A stretch of DNA of 64,000 nucleotides from Carnegiea gigantea (taxonomy: Eukaryota > Streptophyta > Magnoliopsida > Caryophyllales > Cactaceae). Below are positions 1-10,948 of the stretch, in pieces. The notes under the pieces are model-generated. The model was not told the DNA's origin and did no database searches. It saw only the letters and a program-made list of their open reading frames with translations. The stretch's first letter is position 1, and each line of letters starts with the position of its first letter. The stretch covers positions 579,501 to 643,500 of the forward strand of contig JAKOGI010000363.1 of assembly GCA_029747015.1 (NCBI GenBank), in the 5' to 3' direction. The translations under genes were made by a program, and so were the position numbers.

Positions 1-480
1 ACTTAAACACGTTATATTTTATGTAATGTCTTTAGTTTAATTTTTTCTTCACTACAAATAAATCCTTGTAAAAATAATGGGACGTTTACGCTTTCTATAA
101 CTTGAGTGTTTTGTAAGGGCTTTCCATGTAAACAAAGAGCTCTATTAGTGTTTTGACTTACGTCTTTCTGTTGGACATATGCCGTTTCCATATTTTCATG
201 TGCTCTCGTGTCGGCCTTATTTATTTTCTAGTAGCAAATCGACCTTTTTTCAAGTGGAAATAAAATATTGAGGTACTTTGCAGTCATGGGCGGACCATAC
301 GGCCACAAGAGAGGGCTAGAACAGGCGTAGGTCCAGCGGCAGATAGCTGGGAGCCGACAGGATGCTCACAGATTTGGCAACTAGGCCTGCTGTCTTGCCG
401 GGTTTTCTCGTCATTGTTGTTTCTGGTTTGTTTTTGGTGTTGTAGAAGTAGAACCTTTTTAATTTATTCTTATTTACGAA
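1..480. other. Unassigned AT-rich sequence
   Basis: I recognise no gene or element end here. Reading frames are short and unrelated to anything I know. Because a minus-strand integrase fragment begins immediately to the right, this stretch could be the downstream (3') untranslated part of that same decayed gypsy element, but nothing in the sequence proves it. Confidence 0.4.
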
Positions 481-489
481 TTGGGGAAC

Positions 490-1015
490 CCTGTTCCAGT
501 CAATGCCCAAGAGTTTGAAGACTTCCCATGTCAAGATGTGCTTAACATAATATGGGCTCGCCTAATGAGTTCAGAATCTTCCCAGTGGCCCATCATTGGA
601 ATCCTTATCTCCTTTCATACTGGATCCCCTATTTCAATGTCTCTTGGCCTAAGTTTCGAGTTGAATGCTTAGGACAACATTTGTTGATATTGGTGGAGGC
701 GGTGTATAACTGCTAGACTCATTTCTTTCAGTTATAGTAACTTGTTCATGTTGGCCTTATATCGAATTAGCTTCGAACACTAAGTCTTCTAGTGCAACTT
801 GTAATGAGTGGATTTTGACTTCCATTAGCAGGACCTCTTCCATCCTGTGCATGACGGAGAAAGGATTGGTGCTCGTAGACTGCCCTACCCAGTTGCGATG
901 TCCTTGTAATGTGAAACGCAATTTATTGGGCCAATCTTTGTATGTTTCAATCATTTCGGAAAGAATACTGGTTTTATTTTTATTTGCAGCTACTACTCGC
1001 TATTAATTTGTGATT
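490..1015 (-). pseudogene. Ty3/gypsy integrase C-terminal fragment (decayed)
   Basis: Minus-strand translation gives the end of a retrotransposon integrase. At about 960-760 it reads YKDWPNKLRF, then a divergent version of the usual 'GYRT..RTSTGATPF.LVYG.EAV.P.EVEIPSLR' stretch (here STNPFSVMHRMEEV and EVKIHSLQV). Further left (about 700-560), in another frame, come AFNSKLRPRDIEIGDPV and KEIRIPMMG, which match the integrase segment before the GPY/F module. At least one frame change and several stops separate the pieces, so it cannot make integrase. No catalytic-core aspartates are visible; only the C-terminal part is left. The adjoining LTR at 1080 lies on the same strand, but I cannot show that the two belong together. 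The family call is firm to Ty3/gypsy level only. Confidence 0.72.
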
Positions 1016-1079
1016 TGTAAGTATCTTTTAAAAAGGGTTGTTGTCTAATTCCTAAAGTGGGATCTATGATCACTGATGA

Positions 1080-4000
1080 TGTAACACCCCTTACCTCTGT
1101 GAAGGATGTTACATCGCCAGCGCTTCTTAAAGAAACCTTTAAGGTTTAAAAGGATCGATTAGAACGGTTTAGTAAGTCTTATTGCTTGTTTGGTTTTATG
1201 TTATCAAAGTGGTAATGTGATCAAAATGGTAATGATGATTCCATTACCATGTTTGGTTACGATTAATGAATGTAATTAAGATTGCATTGTAATCACATTT
1301 ACCTCAATCTAAGCAACTATAATTACTTGACTTTTCCTAAACAATTATAATTACATACCTTTGAATCAAAGTCTATCCAACTATAAGCTATTATATTTGG
1401 GAACTTTCTCTCTCCTCTTTCCATTGTCTCCCCTCTACTTCCCCTCTCTTATTACTTTGACACCATTTTTTTAAAGGTTTGAAGTCCCCCTCACCCTTCT
1501 GCTCTCCATATTAGATAAAGTTTAACTTAAACCATAATCGTATTATCGTAATTGTATTTTTGTATGTTCTAGACATCATGTCTCTCTCTCTCTCACGCAT
1601 TATCATCATCATCTTCTTCTTCTTCTCTATACTTGGTAAACTTGAACAATGTTACATTATTGTAATCCAGAAGAAATAGAGTGAAGTAAGTCTCATGTAA
1701 AACATCGTAATCATGATGATAAGATATTGGATGATAATTATCAACAAAGTTACAAATAATTAAAATAGGCAAACATAAAATGTGAATTGAATCGCAAGTA
1801 CTTCACGTCACGTGTAAAATTAAGTATTATTTGTAGATGAATTTATTCCATTACACTTGTAAAAACTTTGTAACCAAACATTGTAATGTAATTATTATCC
1901 CATTTCATTACACTAACAATTGTATTACATGGTTGATTCCATTGCATAGTGATTACATTACTTTCAACCAAACGTTACATTAAAGTGTAACTTAAGGAGA
2001 TTCAAAGTGTTCTAAAATGAAACTGCTAGAATTTCCCCCAAAACTGCAGTAAATAAAAAGCTCAAACTCGAGATGATTGTACCTAGAAGTCTAAATAAAT
2101 TAAAACTTAGCAACTAAGTCAACACTTCAGGTCACACGTACACCGAGGTCACTTAGATTTAGGTCAGTTTACAACAGGTTCGTAATTTAAAGTATATAAA
2201 ACATGTCTGGAGAAAAACATAGCCAGAGCCAAACTATATCCTTATAAGTGTTACAATAGGCTTATTTATTACAAGGGCAACATAGTAGCACGTAAAATCC
2301 TACTGCATGCAAGGAATTGGAACTGGAAGTAGCCGCAAGTGAGTCACCCATCACAACTCCATACTTGATTACTGTGAACCTAGAAAAGGGAAATAAGGAG
2401 AGGAGTGAGCTGCCACACGCTCAATGAATCATTCTCAATCCTAAGAAAATAAAACAGTTGCATATAATACCAATAAGTAGCAAACACACAGAAATTATGA
2501 ATATTATTGTCATATTAACCAGACAAGGACCCAAAATTATATCTCCATTTCACTCATCCTAATAGTTGAGGTTAGTGGCCTACTTGACTCCTAGTTACTC
2601 ACTTAATCTCACAGCATCCCGTCTAATGACACCACGAGTTCTTTTAGTAATGAATAGAAATAGTGCATAAAAGAATACGAAGCTCTAACCAAGCCAAATC
2701 ATTTTATTATAAAATGCTTTCCCCTTTAAAGAATTGCGTTTATAAAGTGACAAGAACCCCTTTTAAAATAGCTCCTGCACTTTTCAAATCCCACATCGAC
2801 ATAAATCAGAATCAAGGGTTTTTCCCATGTAATGTGTAACGAAATCATTTTTTAGGGTATTAGATTCACAGGTTAGTGCTCTCGTTAAATGAGTCACACA
2901 GCTCACAAATTTTTGTAACCCCGGGGCCTTCTTAAGTCACTGGACTCCTATCCTCATCAGGATAGTGGCAACTAGGACTCCTGCTCCAATTAAGATCCTA
3001 AAGTCTAGTCGTGAAACGAAGTTGTTTATATTAGCACTATTTTCCTAACCCAAAACATATCAAATGCTATTCACTTTCAAGTGTACATTAAATTTACCAT
3101 TATATCACAATAATAGCAATATTCTTTTTCAAGAAAGCTAACAATGCCTTGATAACGACAAAAGCTGATTCTTGGAAAAAGCATAACAATGCACAGCTTA
3201 GCAAGTAAAATTTGCAAATGAGTTATCGACCCAGTAAACATCCAGCTTCACATGAAAAGATGTTTAAAGCTCGTTTCAGAAGCCAACGGTTGCAACTTAT
3301 TCATAATTAGCTTTGTTTAAACACACTCAGCAATTTGGTTTTGCAAATCAATCACACACTTCCAATTTACTAAATTCATTTCAAGTTTACACGAAATGAA
3401 ACATTTAACACAAGCTCGCGAACTTGGCTCGACACTTTATTAACTCAAAGGGTAACATTTTAACGTTTTGGTCAACAGTTCAACCCTGAACCTGATCATT
3501 GCTCTTGGTTCAGGGTGCAGCAACAAATCAAAGTTCGGGACGTGATAAAACATGACAAATATGGTTTAGCTACAGTAAGGCGGGACAAGAGCAAGCCGCT
3601 ACTCGGTTCACAAACCTAGTTCACTACTGAACTGTTCAACAGAGTCCCCTATTTCCCCGCTTGACTTCTAGGCAAAAACAGCGCAACCGTGAACTAAAAA
3701 TTAACATAAACAATAATTCAATTAAGCAAGCAATTAGTAAGTGACGAATACAACATCTGGCTCACAACAAATCACTTCACAAATTCATAACACAGCGTCA
3801 GGTTCACAGCAAACAATTCTCAGATTCATTGATCTAACACACACACCTGAATTCCCTCCTTACGGCACGGCCACAAATAACATCTCAATTTCAACCCAAT
3901 TAATTTCAATCCATCCAACCAATCCACGTTCTACCCATAAACTCTCAATTCATCAAAATTCTAACATAATAGCCGAATCAAAAACTCATGAACAAGTGAA

Positions 4001-4275
4001 AAATTCTTTACAAATTAGCTAGTAAATTTGGAAATCACGAATTACCCACCTTGTTCTCAGCTAGAGGACCCGATTAATGGGTTATATGGGCATTTTCTAG
4101 GCTGTGTTGAGTCTCGTTTCTCCCCCCTTCACCGATGGTCGCGAACCCCTCCGCCCAGAACTGTTTTTGCTCGAATTCCTCCTTCGTCTGTGCATGCTGC
4201 TGCTACTATTCGAATCCTTCTTCTCTCGCTCTCACTTTTGCTAACTGTGAGGCCTCCACTTCTGGTCCAATCAGC
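1080..4275 (-). mobile_element. Old LTR, TGTAACACCCC family, truncated at right
   Basis: Starts TGTAACACCCC, the terminal sequence typical of Tekay/Del-type chromovirus LTRs, followed after the nested DNA element by a GAATTTCCCCC block and, near 2400, by a GTGAGCTGCCACACGCTCAATGA block of the kind found inside such LTRs. The general layout resembles the reverse-oriented solo LTR at 22917-26641, whose left end also starts TGTAACACCC, so I infer minus orientation. The right end is not a recognisable LTR terminus: sequence changes into the direct repeat at 4276. No matching partner LTR, primer-binding site or polypurine tract is seen. It is probably a solo or truncated LTR. Open frames at 3741-4022 and 4028-4297 inside it have no recognisable domain. 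Confidence 0.55.
1181..1990. mobile_element. Non-autonomous DNA element (MITE-like) inside the old LTR
   Basis: Left end reads GCTTGTTTGGTT followed by a GTAATGTGATCA-type segment; the right end, read on the other strand, gives ACGTTTGGTTGAAAGTAATG. These are imperfect terminal inverted repeats built on GTTTGGTT. The interior is rich in GTAAT/ATTAC words, including short inverted copies, and has no coding potential. It separates the TGTAACACCCC start of the LTR from its GAATTTCCCCC block. The exact ends and target duplication are unclear, so edges are approximate and the superfamily is not assigned. Confidence 0.55.
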
Positions 4276-4349
4276 GCAACCAGTGGCGGAAGAGTGATTA
4301 AAATAAATTTTAGGCCAAGCAAGGAGAAGGGCTGAGTTCTGTATGTTCT
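4276..4349 (+). repeat. Direct repeat, left copy (CAGTGGCGGAAG...)
   Basis: About 74 bp, beginning GCAACCAGTGGCGGAAGAG and ending near GCTGAGTTCTGTATGTT. It recurs in the same orientation at 13237-13310 with only a few differences (roughly 95% by eye). CAGTGGCGGA resembles the terminus of several plant DNA elements, so both copies may be ends of related transposons. The pair brackets the inverted arms and the LTR element between them. Confidence 0.75.
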
Positions 4350-4435
4350 AGTAAATGGCCCCGACAGGACCTCAAGTTTTCTTTTACGTGTCTTCAAGGA
4401 CCTCAAATGGCGGATGACATTTCGTTGAGGGGTTT

Positions 4436-4765
4436 GCCAAATTTCTACAAGATAAATTAAACAATGCATCTAATTTTGCAAGGTTATAAAATTAAAGGAT
4501 TAAATGGTTAATTGTTTGTCACATAGCGAAAGATAGCAAATTCCATAGTACTATAATTATAACCTTATGATGCAACAATTTAAGTAAAATATTTTTTAAT
4601 ATGTTATTAAGACTTGAGAGAATTAATCTTTATTTGTTTTTGAAATAGCAAAATAACTTGACATATTATATTATTTAATTTATGAAAGCATTGACGATTT
4701 TGTCTTGCTTTTTTTCCATTCAATTAAATACCCATTATTTCAAGTTCAACTTATATGAAACTTCT
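4436..4765. repeat. Left arm of large inverted repeat
   Basis: Reading this arm on the opposite strand reproduces 12857-13228 with gaps and roughly 75-80% identity by eye. Anchors are TGACAAACAATTAA, AATTAGATGCATT and TTTCATATAAGTTGAACTT against TTTCATATGAGTTGAACTT in the right arm. It is AT-rich and non-coding apart from chance frames. With the LTR element removed, the arms would lie about 0.6 kb apart and could fold into a long hairpin. Confidence 0.7.
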
Positions 4766-4897
4766 TTGTTCTATATCATTTTCTTTGTTAAATTTTTCAT
4801 ATTTTTTAAAGACCAAATTCTGTTACTAATTAGTCGTAAGATACGTCAATATCATTTGAACAAATAGAATTAAATATAACTAAATGTCTAAAGCTAC
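4766..4897. other. Left part of the inverted-repeat loop
   Basis: AT-rich sequence between the left arm and the target duplication of the LTR element. No counterpart is seen in the right half of the loop. Nothing codes here. Confidence 0.4.
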
Positions 4898-4902
4898 CCC
4901 AT
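4898..4902. other. Target-site duplication CCCAT, left copy
   Basis: CCCAT lies directly before the TG of the 5' LTR and recurs exactly after the CA of the 3' LTR at 12359-12363. Five bases is the normal Ty3/gypsy duplication length, and the perfect match fixes the element's ends. Confidence 0.95.
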
Positions 4903-6337
4903 TGATGAACCTCTATTTTGTACTATTTTTAGCCCCTGTTTGACCCATTTCCTCCCCCGTTTTCACATTCAATTGCGTCAAGGAAGGGTCAAACCGGCCT
5001 CCTTTTTGCATACTTTTAACTATTATAACATCTTTCGATATTTTCAGGAACTTTATTGAAGAAACGGAAAGATGAACGATACTTAGCAGAAAGGAGAGCC
5101 AAGAAGACGAGAAAAGCTGCGGAAAAGTGTCGCACGGAAGTCCCACGGAACCAAACCCACGTGGCACGACCAAACCCCCCCGAACCGGCACACTTGGCCA
5201 GGCAGCCAAGTGGCACGGCCTGGCCGTGCTACGTGGCACGACCGTGCCATGTGGCACGGTTGGGCCGTGCCAAGTGGCACTCCCGTGCCACTTGTACTGT
5301 ATTGGGGAGTTGAGAGCAGAAATTTCGCACGGTGGTCCCGTGCCTCTGGGCACGACCGTGCTACCCCCGTTCCACGATGCGACTTAAATTTGCCTTCGGG
5401 GTTATTCTTGAGGGAGGTTTTTTCGGAGTTTTAGGTTTTAGTTTTTCTCTGAGAACCCTCTTTAGGTGATTTTAGGTTTAGTTCTATAATTTAATCTTCA
5501 CGCTCTTGGATGGTAATTTTAGGGATTGGAGTTTGATTCTGCCTTCAGTTTATACGATTAATTCCAGGTTCTCTCCCAATTCTCCTTTCTCTTGTTCTTG
5601 ATTATTTCGGGTTTGAGTTGTCATGGTTATTGGATTGAATATTGCGATTGTTGTGTTAAACATGATTGTAGACTAAATCATTCAACTTAGGTTGGGATTA
5701 ACGCCGAATATGTATTGTTGAACTATGAACTAGCCCAATCTACGCTTTCCCTTTGTTTGTTATTGCGAATTCTACTATGCACGCTACCTGTTCGATGAAA
5801 TGCTCGAAAGAACATTCATCCTTTTTTATTGGGGTTTAGGGGAGCGTTGAGAGACGGAGCCTTTACCTAGTGCGACTTAGTACACGATTAAGGTTTTAAC
5901 ATGAGAATAGTTAAGCTTTAATTGGGATTTGAGATTGTAGATCTTGTAATCGTTCGGCTTTTAGTCCCATGAAAATAGGCGACTATGGTTCTACGATTAG
6001 TCTTCGACCCTTGAGAGAGGGAGGAAATGGGCTTAATTGGCAATCTATCCATTCGTGATGCATTGCTTAGGATTGTTTGATTGGGTTAGTATCTGATTCA
6101 CCAGCATATTCGTACCGTTAATTCCAACCTAGGTGCCTTCCATTCTGCTGTTTGATTCACTGTTTAATCGTCTAAATTCCTTAGTTTACTTCTCAAAAAC
6201 CTCTATTGTGATCATCTAGCTTGAGCTGTCTAATTAGTTCCGGTAATTGAAGCCAAGTTCCCTATGGATTCGACCCGTACTTGCCGGTTGCTAGCTACAG
6301 CTACGCCGTGCACTTGCGGTATATTTTTAACTCAACA
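4903..6337 (+). repeat. 5' LTR of the gag-PR element
   Basis: Starts TGATGAACCTC and ends AACTCAACA; 1435 bp. It repeats as 10949-12358. Open frames inside the LTR (for example 4913-5353 minus and 5056-5313 plus) cross a GC-rich palindrome cluster and have no known domain; I treat them as chance frames. The last 300 bp are rich in TTAG/TTCG words and show no clear TATA box to my eye. Confidence 0.94.
5160..5365. repeat. GC-rich cluster of GGCACG/CGTGCC palindromes in the 5' LTR
   Basis: Repeated GTGGCACG and CGTGCCA words form inverted pairs such as GTGGCACGACCGTGCCA. The surrounding LTR is AT-rich, so the cluster stands out. The 5' LTR has one extra unit of about 23 bp relative to the 3' LTR (11200-11390), indicating slippage or recombination between units. 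A structured RNA region or a protein-binding cluster are both possible; neither is shown. Confidence 0.7.
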
Positions 6338-6343
6338 AGTTTT

Positions 6344-6361
6344 TGGCGCCGTTGCCGGGGA
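6344..6361 (+). other. Primer-binding site complementary to tRNA-Asp
   Basis: TGGCGCCGTTGCCGGGGA lies 7 nt past the LTR end and is the exact complement of the 3' end of plant tRNA-Asp (recalled sequence). This is the site where the tRNA primes minus-strand DNA synthesis. The same primer is usual in Athila-type elements. Confidence 0.93.
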
Positions 6362-6495
6362 CTTGCGCCCTTCAATATTAGAATCAGTTAGCAGACTCTA
6401 GACTAGGCATTTTCTTTTCCTGTTTATCTCCTCCTTGCTTCCCCCTCCCCCATTTGTGCTTGAAACTGTTTACGCCCTGGTAGTGTTAGTTTTGT

Positions 6496-8985
6496 ATGCG
6501 CAGGCGTAGCCAAAGGGATCAACCACTTGCTCCTTTTGACCCAGAAATCGAAGCCACAGCCCGAAGGCAAAGCGGTGCAAGGAAGCGGCAACAAGCGCAA
6601 GTTCTGATGGCGGGCCAAGGTGAAAAAGTTTTACGAGATTATGCCCTCCCCCAAGCATCGGGCATAACTTTCTCCATCGCTAGCCCCGCTATCAAGGCTA
6701 ACAATTTCGAACTCAGCCCCGCACTGATTACTTTTGTGGAGAGGGAGCAATTCGGCGGGCACCTCTCGGAAAACCCCAACGTGCACCTTTGCAGATTCCT
6801 TGCGAAGTGTGACACCATTAAGCTGAACGGGGTGTTCACCGGCGTAATCCGCTTACGGCTCTTTCCCTTCTCACTGTCGGATAGAGTCAGCGACTGGCTG
6901 CAGAACGAGGAGCCCAACTCGTTCACCACTTGGGAAGTACTCTCCAAGGTGTTCCTCAGCAAGTACTTCCCACCTGGCAAGACTGCCAAGCTGAGGACGG
7001 ACATCACCTCCTTCGCCCAACAGGATGGTGAGTCCCTTTACGAAGCATGGGAGAGGTTCAAGGACCTCCAATGCCAGTGCCCCCACCACGGAGTTCCTGA
7101 CTGGTTCCTAATCCAAACCTTCTACAATGGGTTGGAGCGGTCAGTGAAGATTTCGGTTGATGCCGCAGTAGGGGGCGCTCTAATGGGCAAATCTATTGAG
7201 GCGGCAAAGGTGTTGTTGGAAGAGATGGCTTCCAACAACTACCACTGGACCAGTGAGAGTGTCACTCCCAAGAGAGGTGGTGGCAAGCACGCGGTTGACG
7301 CTGTGACGCCCCTAGCGAGTAGGGTGGACGCCCTCGCACAACGACTAGAGAAAGTGGCTACCTCATCAGCCACTTCTGCGGGGCCATCCATGGGGACCTA
7401 TGCCATTTGTGAGGCATGTGGTGTACAGGGCCACACTTCCGTTGAGTGTTACAATGCTCCCTCCAGCATTGAACACGTCAACGCCTACCATACTCACACC
7501 TCACCTCCTCAAAATAACCTCCATCCCATCTCCTACAGCCAGGGTTGGAAGAGTCACCCGAACCCCCTCTACAAAAATCCCAACCCCAATCCCCAGCATT
7601 CTATCCAGCCACCCGGTTTCCACAACCGACCTCCCTACACTCCACAACCTCCACCTCCCGAACCTACATCTCACCTGGAGAGTCTTATGGAGCGCTTCGT
7701 AGCGACCCAAACTACGACCAATGAGACTCTTAAGGAGTCCATCAATCTACTGACCTCCAGAGTAGATGCCATGGCCGCCCATCAGAAAACGATGGATACG
7801 CAGATTGCTCAGATTGCCCAACAGGTGAGCCTCCTGTCCCGACCTCAAGGGCAACTTCCAGGCCAGCCAGAGGTTAATCCCCACCGCCACGTCAATGCCA
7901 TCTCCACGATGAAAGAGGGGTTAGAGGAGAGCCCAGTGATGGTTCTTCAGGAGGTAATTCCCGTTCCTGATTCCGCAGGAACGGAGGGGCGAGCACGAAA
8001 AAAGACTCGGAGCTCTTCTGAGGAGGCCACCCCTACACCTCCCACTCGTCCCTATCAGCCGCCAGTGCCTTACCCTCAGCGACTGGCATGGTCCAAGCTA
8101 CGTCAGCTTGAGCCTAGATTCGCGCGATTCTTGAAAATCTTACGCCGAATCTATGCCAGTAGCCCCTTCCTGGAGGCTTTGAAGAATGCCCCTGCACAAT
8201 TTCAATTTCTACGAGAGCTCCTATCCAAAAAGGGAGATCCAGGGGACGTCCCAATCGCCCCCGTTATCGAATCCTGCAGCGCACTTCTATTGAGGCGGCT
8301 GCCATCAAAACTGCAGGATCCTGGCAGTTTCTGTATCCCATGCTGCATAGGAGATACGCAGATTGAGAGAGCCCTATGTGATCTGGGGGCCGGCGTAAGT
8401 CTCATGCCGCTCTCTCTCTGCAAGAAGTTGCAATTGCGGGACCTCACGCCCACCAGCCTGACTATTCAGCTTGCAGACTGCTCCACTAGGCGGCCCGTAG
8501 ACATCCTGGAGGATGTTCCAGTTCAAGTGGGCCAATTCCTGATTCCCTGCGACTTTATTGTCCTCGACATGGACGAGGACTTCCCTGCCCCCTTCATCCT
8601 AGGTCGCCCATTCATTGCGACCGCGGGGGCGGTGATCGACATGCAGACAGGCACCATGTCCTTCCCCGTTTGTGGCGAGCGCGTGGATTTCCACTTCCCT
8701 CCACCCACACAACCTCCCACACCTGGTGCCCACTCCACACCCTCAACCCCCACTCCCCCTCCTTTTCCACCCGCTCCGGGAGTGGCGATCACTGATTGGG
8801 GTGAAGGATCCCATCTGTGGCTGCCTGTCCTGCCTCCCCCACCTCCATCACCTACTACTGCTATTGGCGGGCCTCCTTGGGTGACACTGATGCCTGATTT
8901 CACCCCTGGGGAGGTGCTGGCTACCTCACCATCCACTTCTTCCATTCCCACACCTCCCTCCAGCATGCGAGCCTCGTCCTCCTGA
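6496..8985 (+). CDS. Gag-aspartic protease polyprotein of non-autonomous LTR element
   Basis: An open 829-residue frame. Residues about 65-255 form a retrotransposon Gag domain, including LFPFSLSDRVSDWL and FLSKYFPPGKTAKLR. A zinc knuckle of form C-x2-C-x4-H-x4-C (CEACGVQGHTSVEC) lies near residues 305-318. A variable, proline-rich linker follows, with a coiled-coil-like stretch around 395-450. The retropepsin-like protease is near 600-715: the catalytic motif is Asp629-Leu-Gly-Ala (ALCDLGAGVSLMPLS), and the flap/end strand resembles PFILGRPFIATAGAVIDM. The C-terminal 100 residues are proline-rich and end in TGA with no RT following. Normal relatives continue into RT, RNase H and integrase, so this is a shortened polyprotein. 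The first Met is at 6496; a second Met at 6607 (MAGQGEKV) is an equally plausible start. The product should assemble virus-like particles in the cytoplasm. Confidence 0.93.
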   Translation: MRRRSQRDQPLAPFDPEIEATARRQSGARKRQQAQVLMAGQGEKVLRDYALPQASGITFSIASPAIKANNFELSPALITFVEREQFGGHLSENPNVHLCRFLAKCDTIKLNGVFTGVIRLRLFPFSLSDRVSDWLQNEEPNSFTTWEVLSKVFLSKYFPPGKTAKLRTDITSFAQQDGESLYEAWERFKDLQCQCPHHGVPDWFLIQTFYNGLERSVKISVDAAVGGALMGKSIEAAKVLLEEMASNNYHWTSESVTPKRGGGKHAVDAVTPLASRVDALAQRLEKVATSSATSAGPSMGTYAICEACGVQGHTSVECYNAPSSIEHVNAYHTHTSPPQNNLHPISYSQGWKSHPNPLYKNPNPNPQHSIQPPGFHNRPPYTPQPPPPEPTSHLESLMERFVATQTTTNETLKESINLLTSRVDAMAAHQKTMDTQIAQIAQQVSLLSRPQGQLPGQPEVNPHRHVNAISTMKEGLEESPVMVLQEVIPVPDSAGTEGRARKKTRSSSEEATPTPPTRPYQPPVPYPQRLAWSKLRQLEPRFARFLKILRRIYASSPFLEALKNAPAQFQFLRELLSKKGDPGDVPIAPVIESCSALLLRRLPSKLQDPGSFCIPCCIGDTQIERALCDLGAGVSLMPLSLCKKLQLRDLTPTSLTIQLADCSTRRPVDILEDVPVQVGQFLIPCDFIVLDMDEDFPAPFILGRPFIATAGAVIDMQTGTMSFPVCGERVDFHFPPPTQPPTPGAHSTPSTPTPPPFPPAPGVAITDWGEGSHLWLPVLPPPPPSPTTAIGGPPWVTLMPDFTPGEVLATSPSTSSIPTPPSSMRASSS

Positions 8986-9054
8986 GGTAAGGGTCAAGCT
9001 TGAGACCTAAAACAAGCGCTTCTTGGGAGGCAACCCAATGCCCTTTTTGTTTTT

Positions 9055-9120
9055 CTCCCAAAAAAAAATCAAAAAAAAAAAAACAAACCAAAAAAAAACC
9101 AAAACAAAAAAAAAAGTGTG
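9055..9120. repeat. A-rich low-complexity tract
   Basis: Runs of A interrupted by single C or T, followed by a pyrimidine-rich segment to about 9175. It begins shortly after the Gag-PR stop codon. A short frame across it (9000-9281) is low complexity and not credible. Confidence 0.8.
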
Positions 9121-9185
9121 TTTCTTCCCCCTCTTCCCTCCGCCCCCTTCCCTTCTCCTTTTTCTGCGTCCTTTTCATTGAGGAC

Positions 9186-9212
9186 ACTGAAAATCTCAAG
9201 TATGGGGGGGTG
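9186..9212 (+). other. Internal polypurine-like motif (AAGTATGGGGGGGTGAG)
   Basis: GAGGACACTGA is followed by CAAGTATGGGGGGGTGAG. It closely parallels the motif directly before the 3' LTR (GGGGACAAGC, then AAGCATGGGGGCG). It sits 1.74 kb upstream of the 3' LTR, so it could be a central polypurine tract or a leftover of an earlier LTR boundary. Confidence 0.5.
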
Positions 9213-10934
9213 AGCTTGTCACTCTTTGGGCAAAATTGCGGGGTTAGGGCGATCGACATCACTTGCATTTACATCATTTAGATAGGACTTCATATAGTTC
9301 CACTAGGTTGTTTCTACCTTTTCATTATTAAAGCATGTAGTGTAAAGCATATAGGGCTAGATTTTGCATCCCAAAAAGGAGAAATGATCGAGTCGGGCGT
9401 TCGTAAGCTTCCCAGGTACTATCTGTTATCCTTCTTTCATTATCTTTTATATCTTTATTGCTTTCTTAGTTAGCTTTATGGTTTTAAGGGGAAAAAAAAA
9501 ATTCTGTGAAAACCTCTCTTGTGATGAGATTGAAAGGAGTGATGATTGATTGATCATGTTGGGTTGTGTGTTGAGGCGTGACTTGTCTTGGTGTGAGTCT
9601 TTGTGCAAACTGTGTTTGTTTTGTCATCTGTAGTTTCTTTGCCGTGTGTTGCATGCTAACTACTCCTGAGATTCATGTGGTTTGACTTGATTGACCTTGA
9701 TGAATGGGACATACCTTGGAGTAAGTCACTTGACTGTGGTAGGTTTACCTGTGAGATTCTTGAGCCTAATGACTATTCATTACATATAGTCTCTACTTCC
9801 TTTATGTGTGACTCCTCCATGATGCATTTTTAGAACTTGGTCTTGTTCTCCTTGAAACTGCACTTAGCAATTGCATGTATTGACATGATTGAGGCAATTT
9901 TCGTTCACGTAGCCACATTAGCCAGAAAGCCACCTGTTGTTGCATGTTACCCCTTTGGCAGCCCGTTATGCCTTTCCCCCTATTGTTGTTATTGCACCAT
10001 ATCAATTACACACTTGACCTGTGCATATTTCCTTCAACCTTGTCAAGGTCTAGTGGGGCGACACTTCCACAATGTAGTTGGGCCATTTGGGGCATTTGAT
10101 TATTCACTGTGGGCATAATACTAGTGGCTCGTTTTGGGAAAAATTGCGAATTAATTTTTGTACTTCCAACGCTATCCAATGTGCATCCTTTTTGCTTCTC
10201 AAAAAAAAAAAAAAAAACAACCAAAAAGAAAAAAAAATGAACGAAACTGAAATGAGAAATTGCAAATAAAATGGATAGCATGGAAGCTTTTTGCAATAAG
10301 CTTGTTGGTTTCTCCTTAGAGGTTTTTACGAGCTTTGCCACTCGATTCGCAAGTTGGTGTAAAATTGTATCTATAATGCTGAATTGTGGAAGTGTTCTTG
10401 CTCCCTAGTCTTTGACTAATAGCTCCACTTTCCCAAATTATTCCAGTTCTCACCTTTGACCTTAGCCCCATTACATCCCTATTGCAAGCCCTCATGATTG
10501 ACACATTGCATATTGCATTCTCGCGGTGGAGAGTAGAGAACTTTACAAGCGTATGGTAGTTGCCTGATTGGTTGGAGTATTGAGCGTACCCTTGTTACAT
10601 ATTTCAAACACATTGAGAGGAGTGTTCCACTTTACTCTTAAGTGAGGTCCTACCAGTCTTACTTGCTCATCATTTGTTGAGAAAAGTTATGTCCTACTAT
10701 GTTTTTTTCAATATTGGGGTGTGTGGGGTGTTTCATTTGGGCAAGGTGATTCATGGATGACATTGCATACATTTTTATTGAGACTTTCTTGCACACCTTG
10801 ACTTGACCACCTTCACTACATGATTAGCGTGATTCATTGATCCTCCATCCTTTTCCCTGAAGAGGGTGTGTTTAGAGATCCACCATCCTCCCTGATTTTT
10901 CATAGCATAGTCTTGATTGGGGACAAGCAAGAGA
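9213..10934 (+). other. Non-coding tail between gag-PR and 3' LTR
   Basis: About 1.7 kb where a full element would carry its remaining internal sequence. No RT, RNase H or integrase motif appears in any frame. T-rich with a poly-A run at 10201-10240. Open frames (9837-10118 plus, 10006-10341 minus) show no domain. I see nothing functional apart from its spacing role. Confidence 0.55.
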
Positions 10935-10948
10935 TAAGCATGGGGGCG
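10934..10948 (+). other. Polypurine tract before the 3' LTR
   Basis: GATAAGCATGGGGGCG is immediately followed by the TG of the 3' LTR. A purine-rich tract in this position primes plus-strand synthesis. Confidence 0.75.

Noticed and set aside
3741..4297. Two adjacent plus-strand frames of 93 and 89 residues
   Set aside because: They lie in the old reverse-oriented LTR, have low-complexity composition and no recognisable domain.
4913..5434. Several frames in the 5' LTR of the gag-PR element (repeated at 10982-11456)
   Set aside because: They cross the palindrome cluster, overlap each other on both strands and change frame between the two LTRs.
8523..8966. 147-residue minus-strand frame rich in Gly
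   Set aside because: Shadow of the proline-rich C-terminus of the Gag-PR frame.
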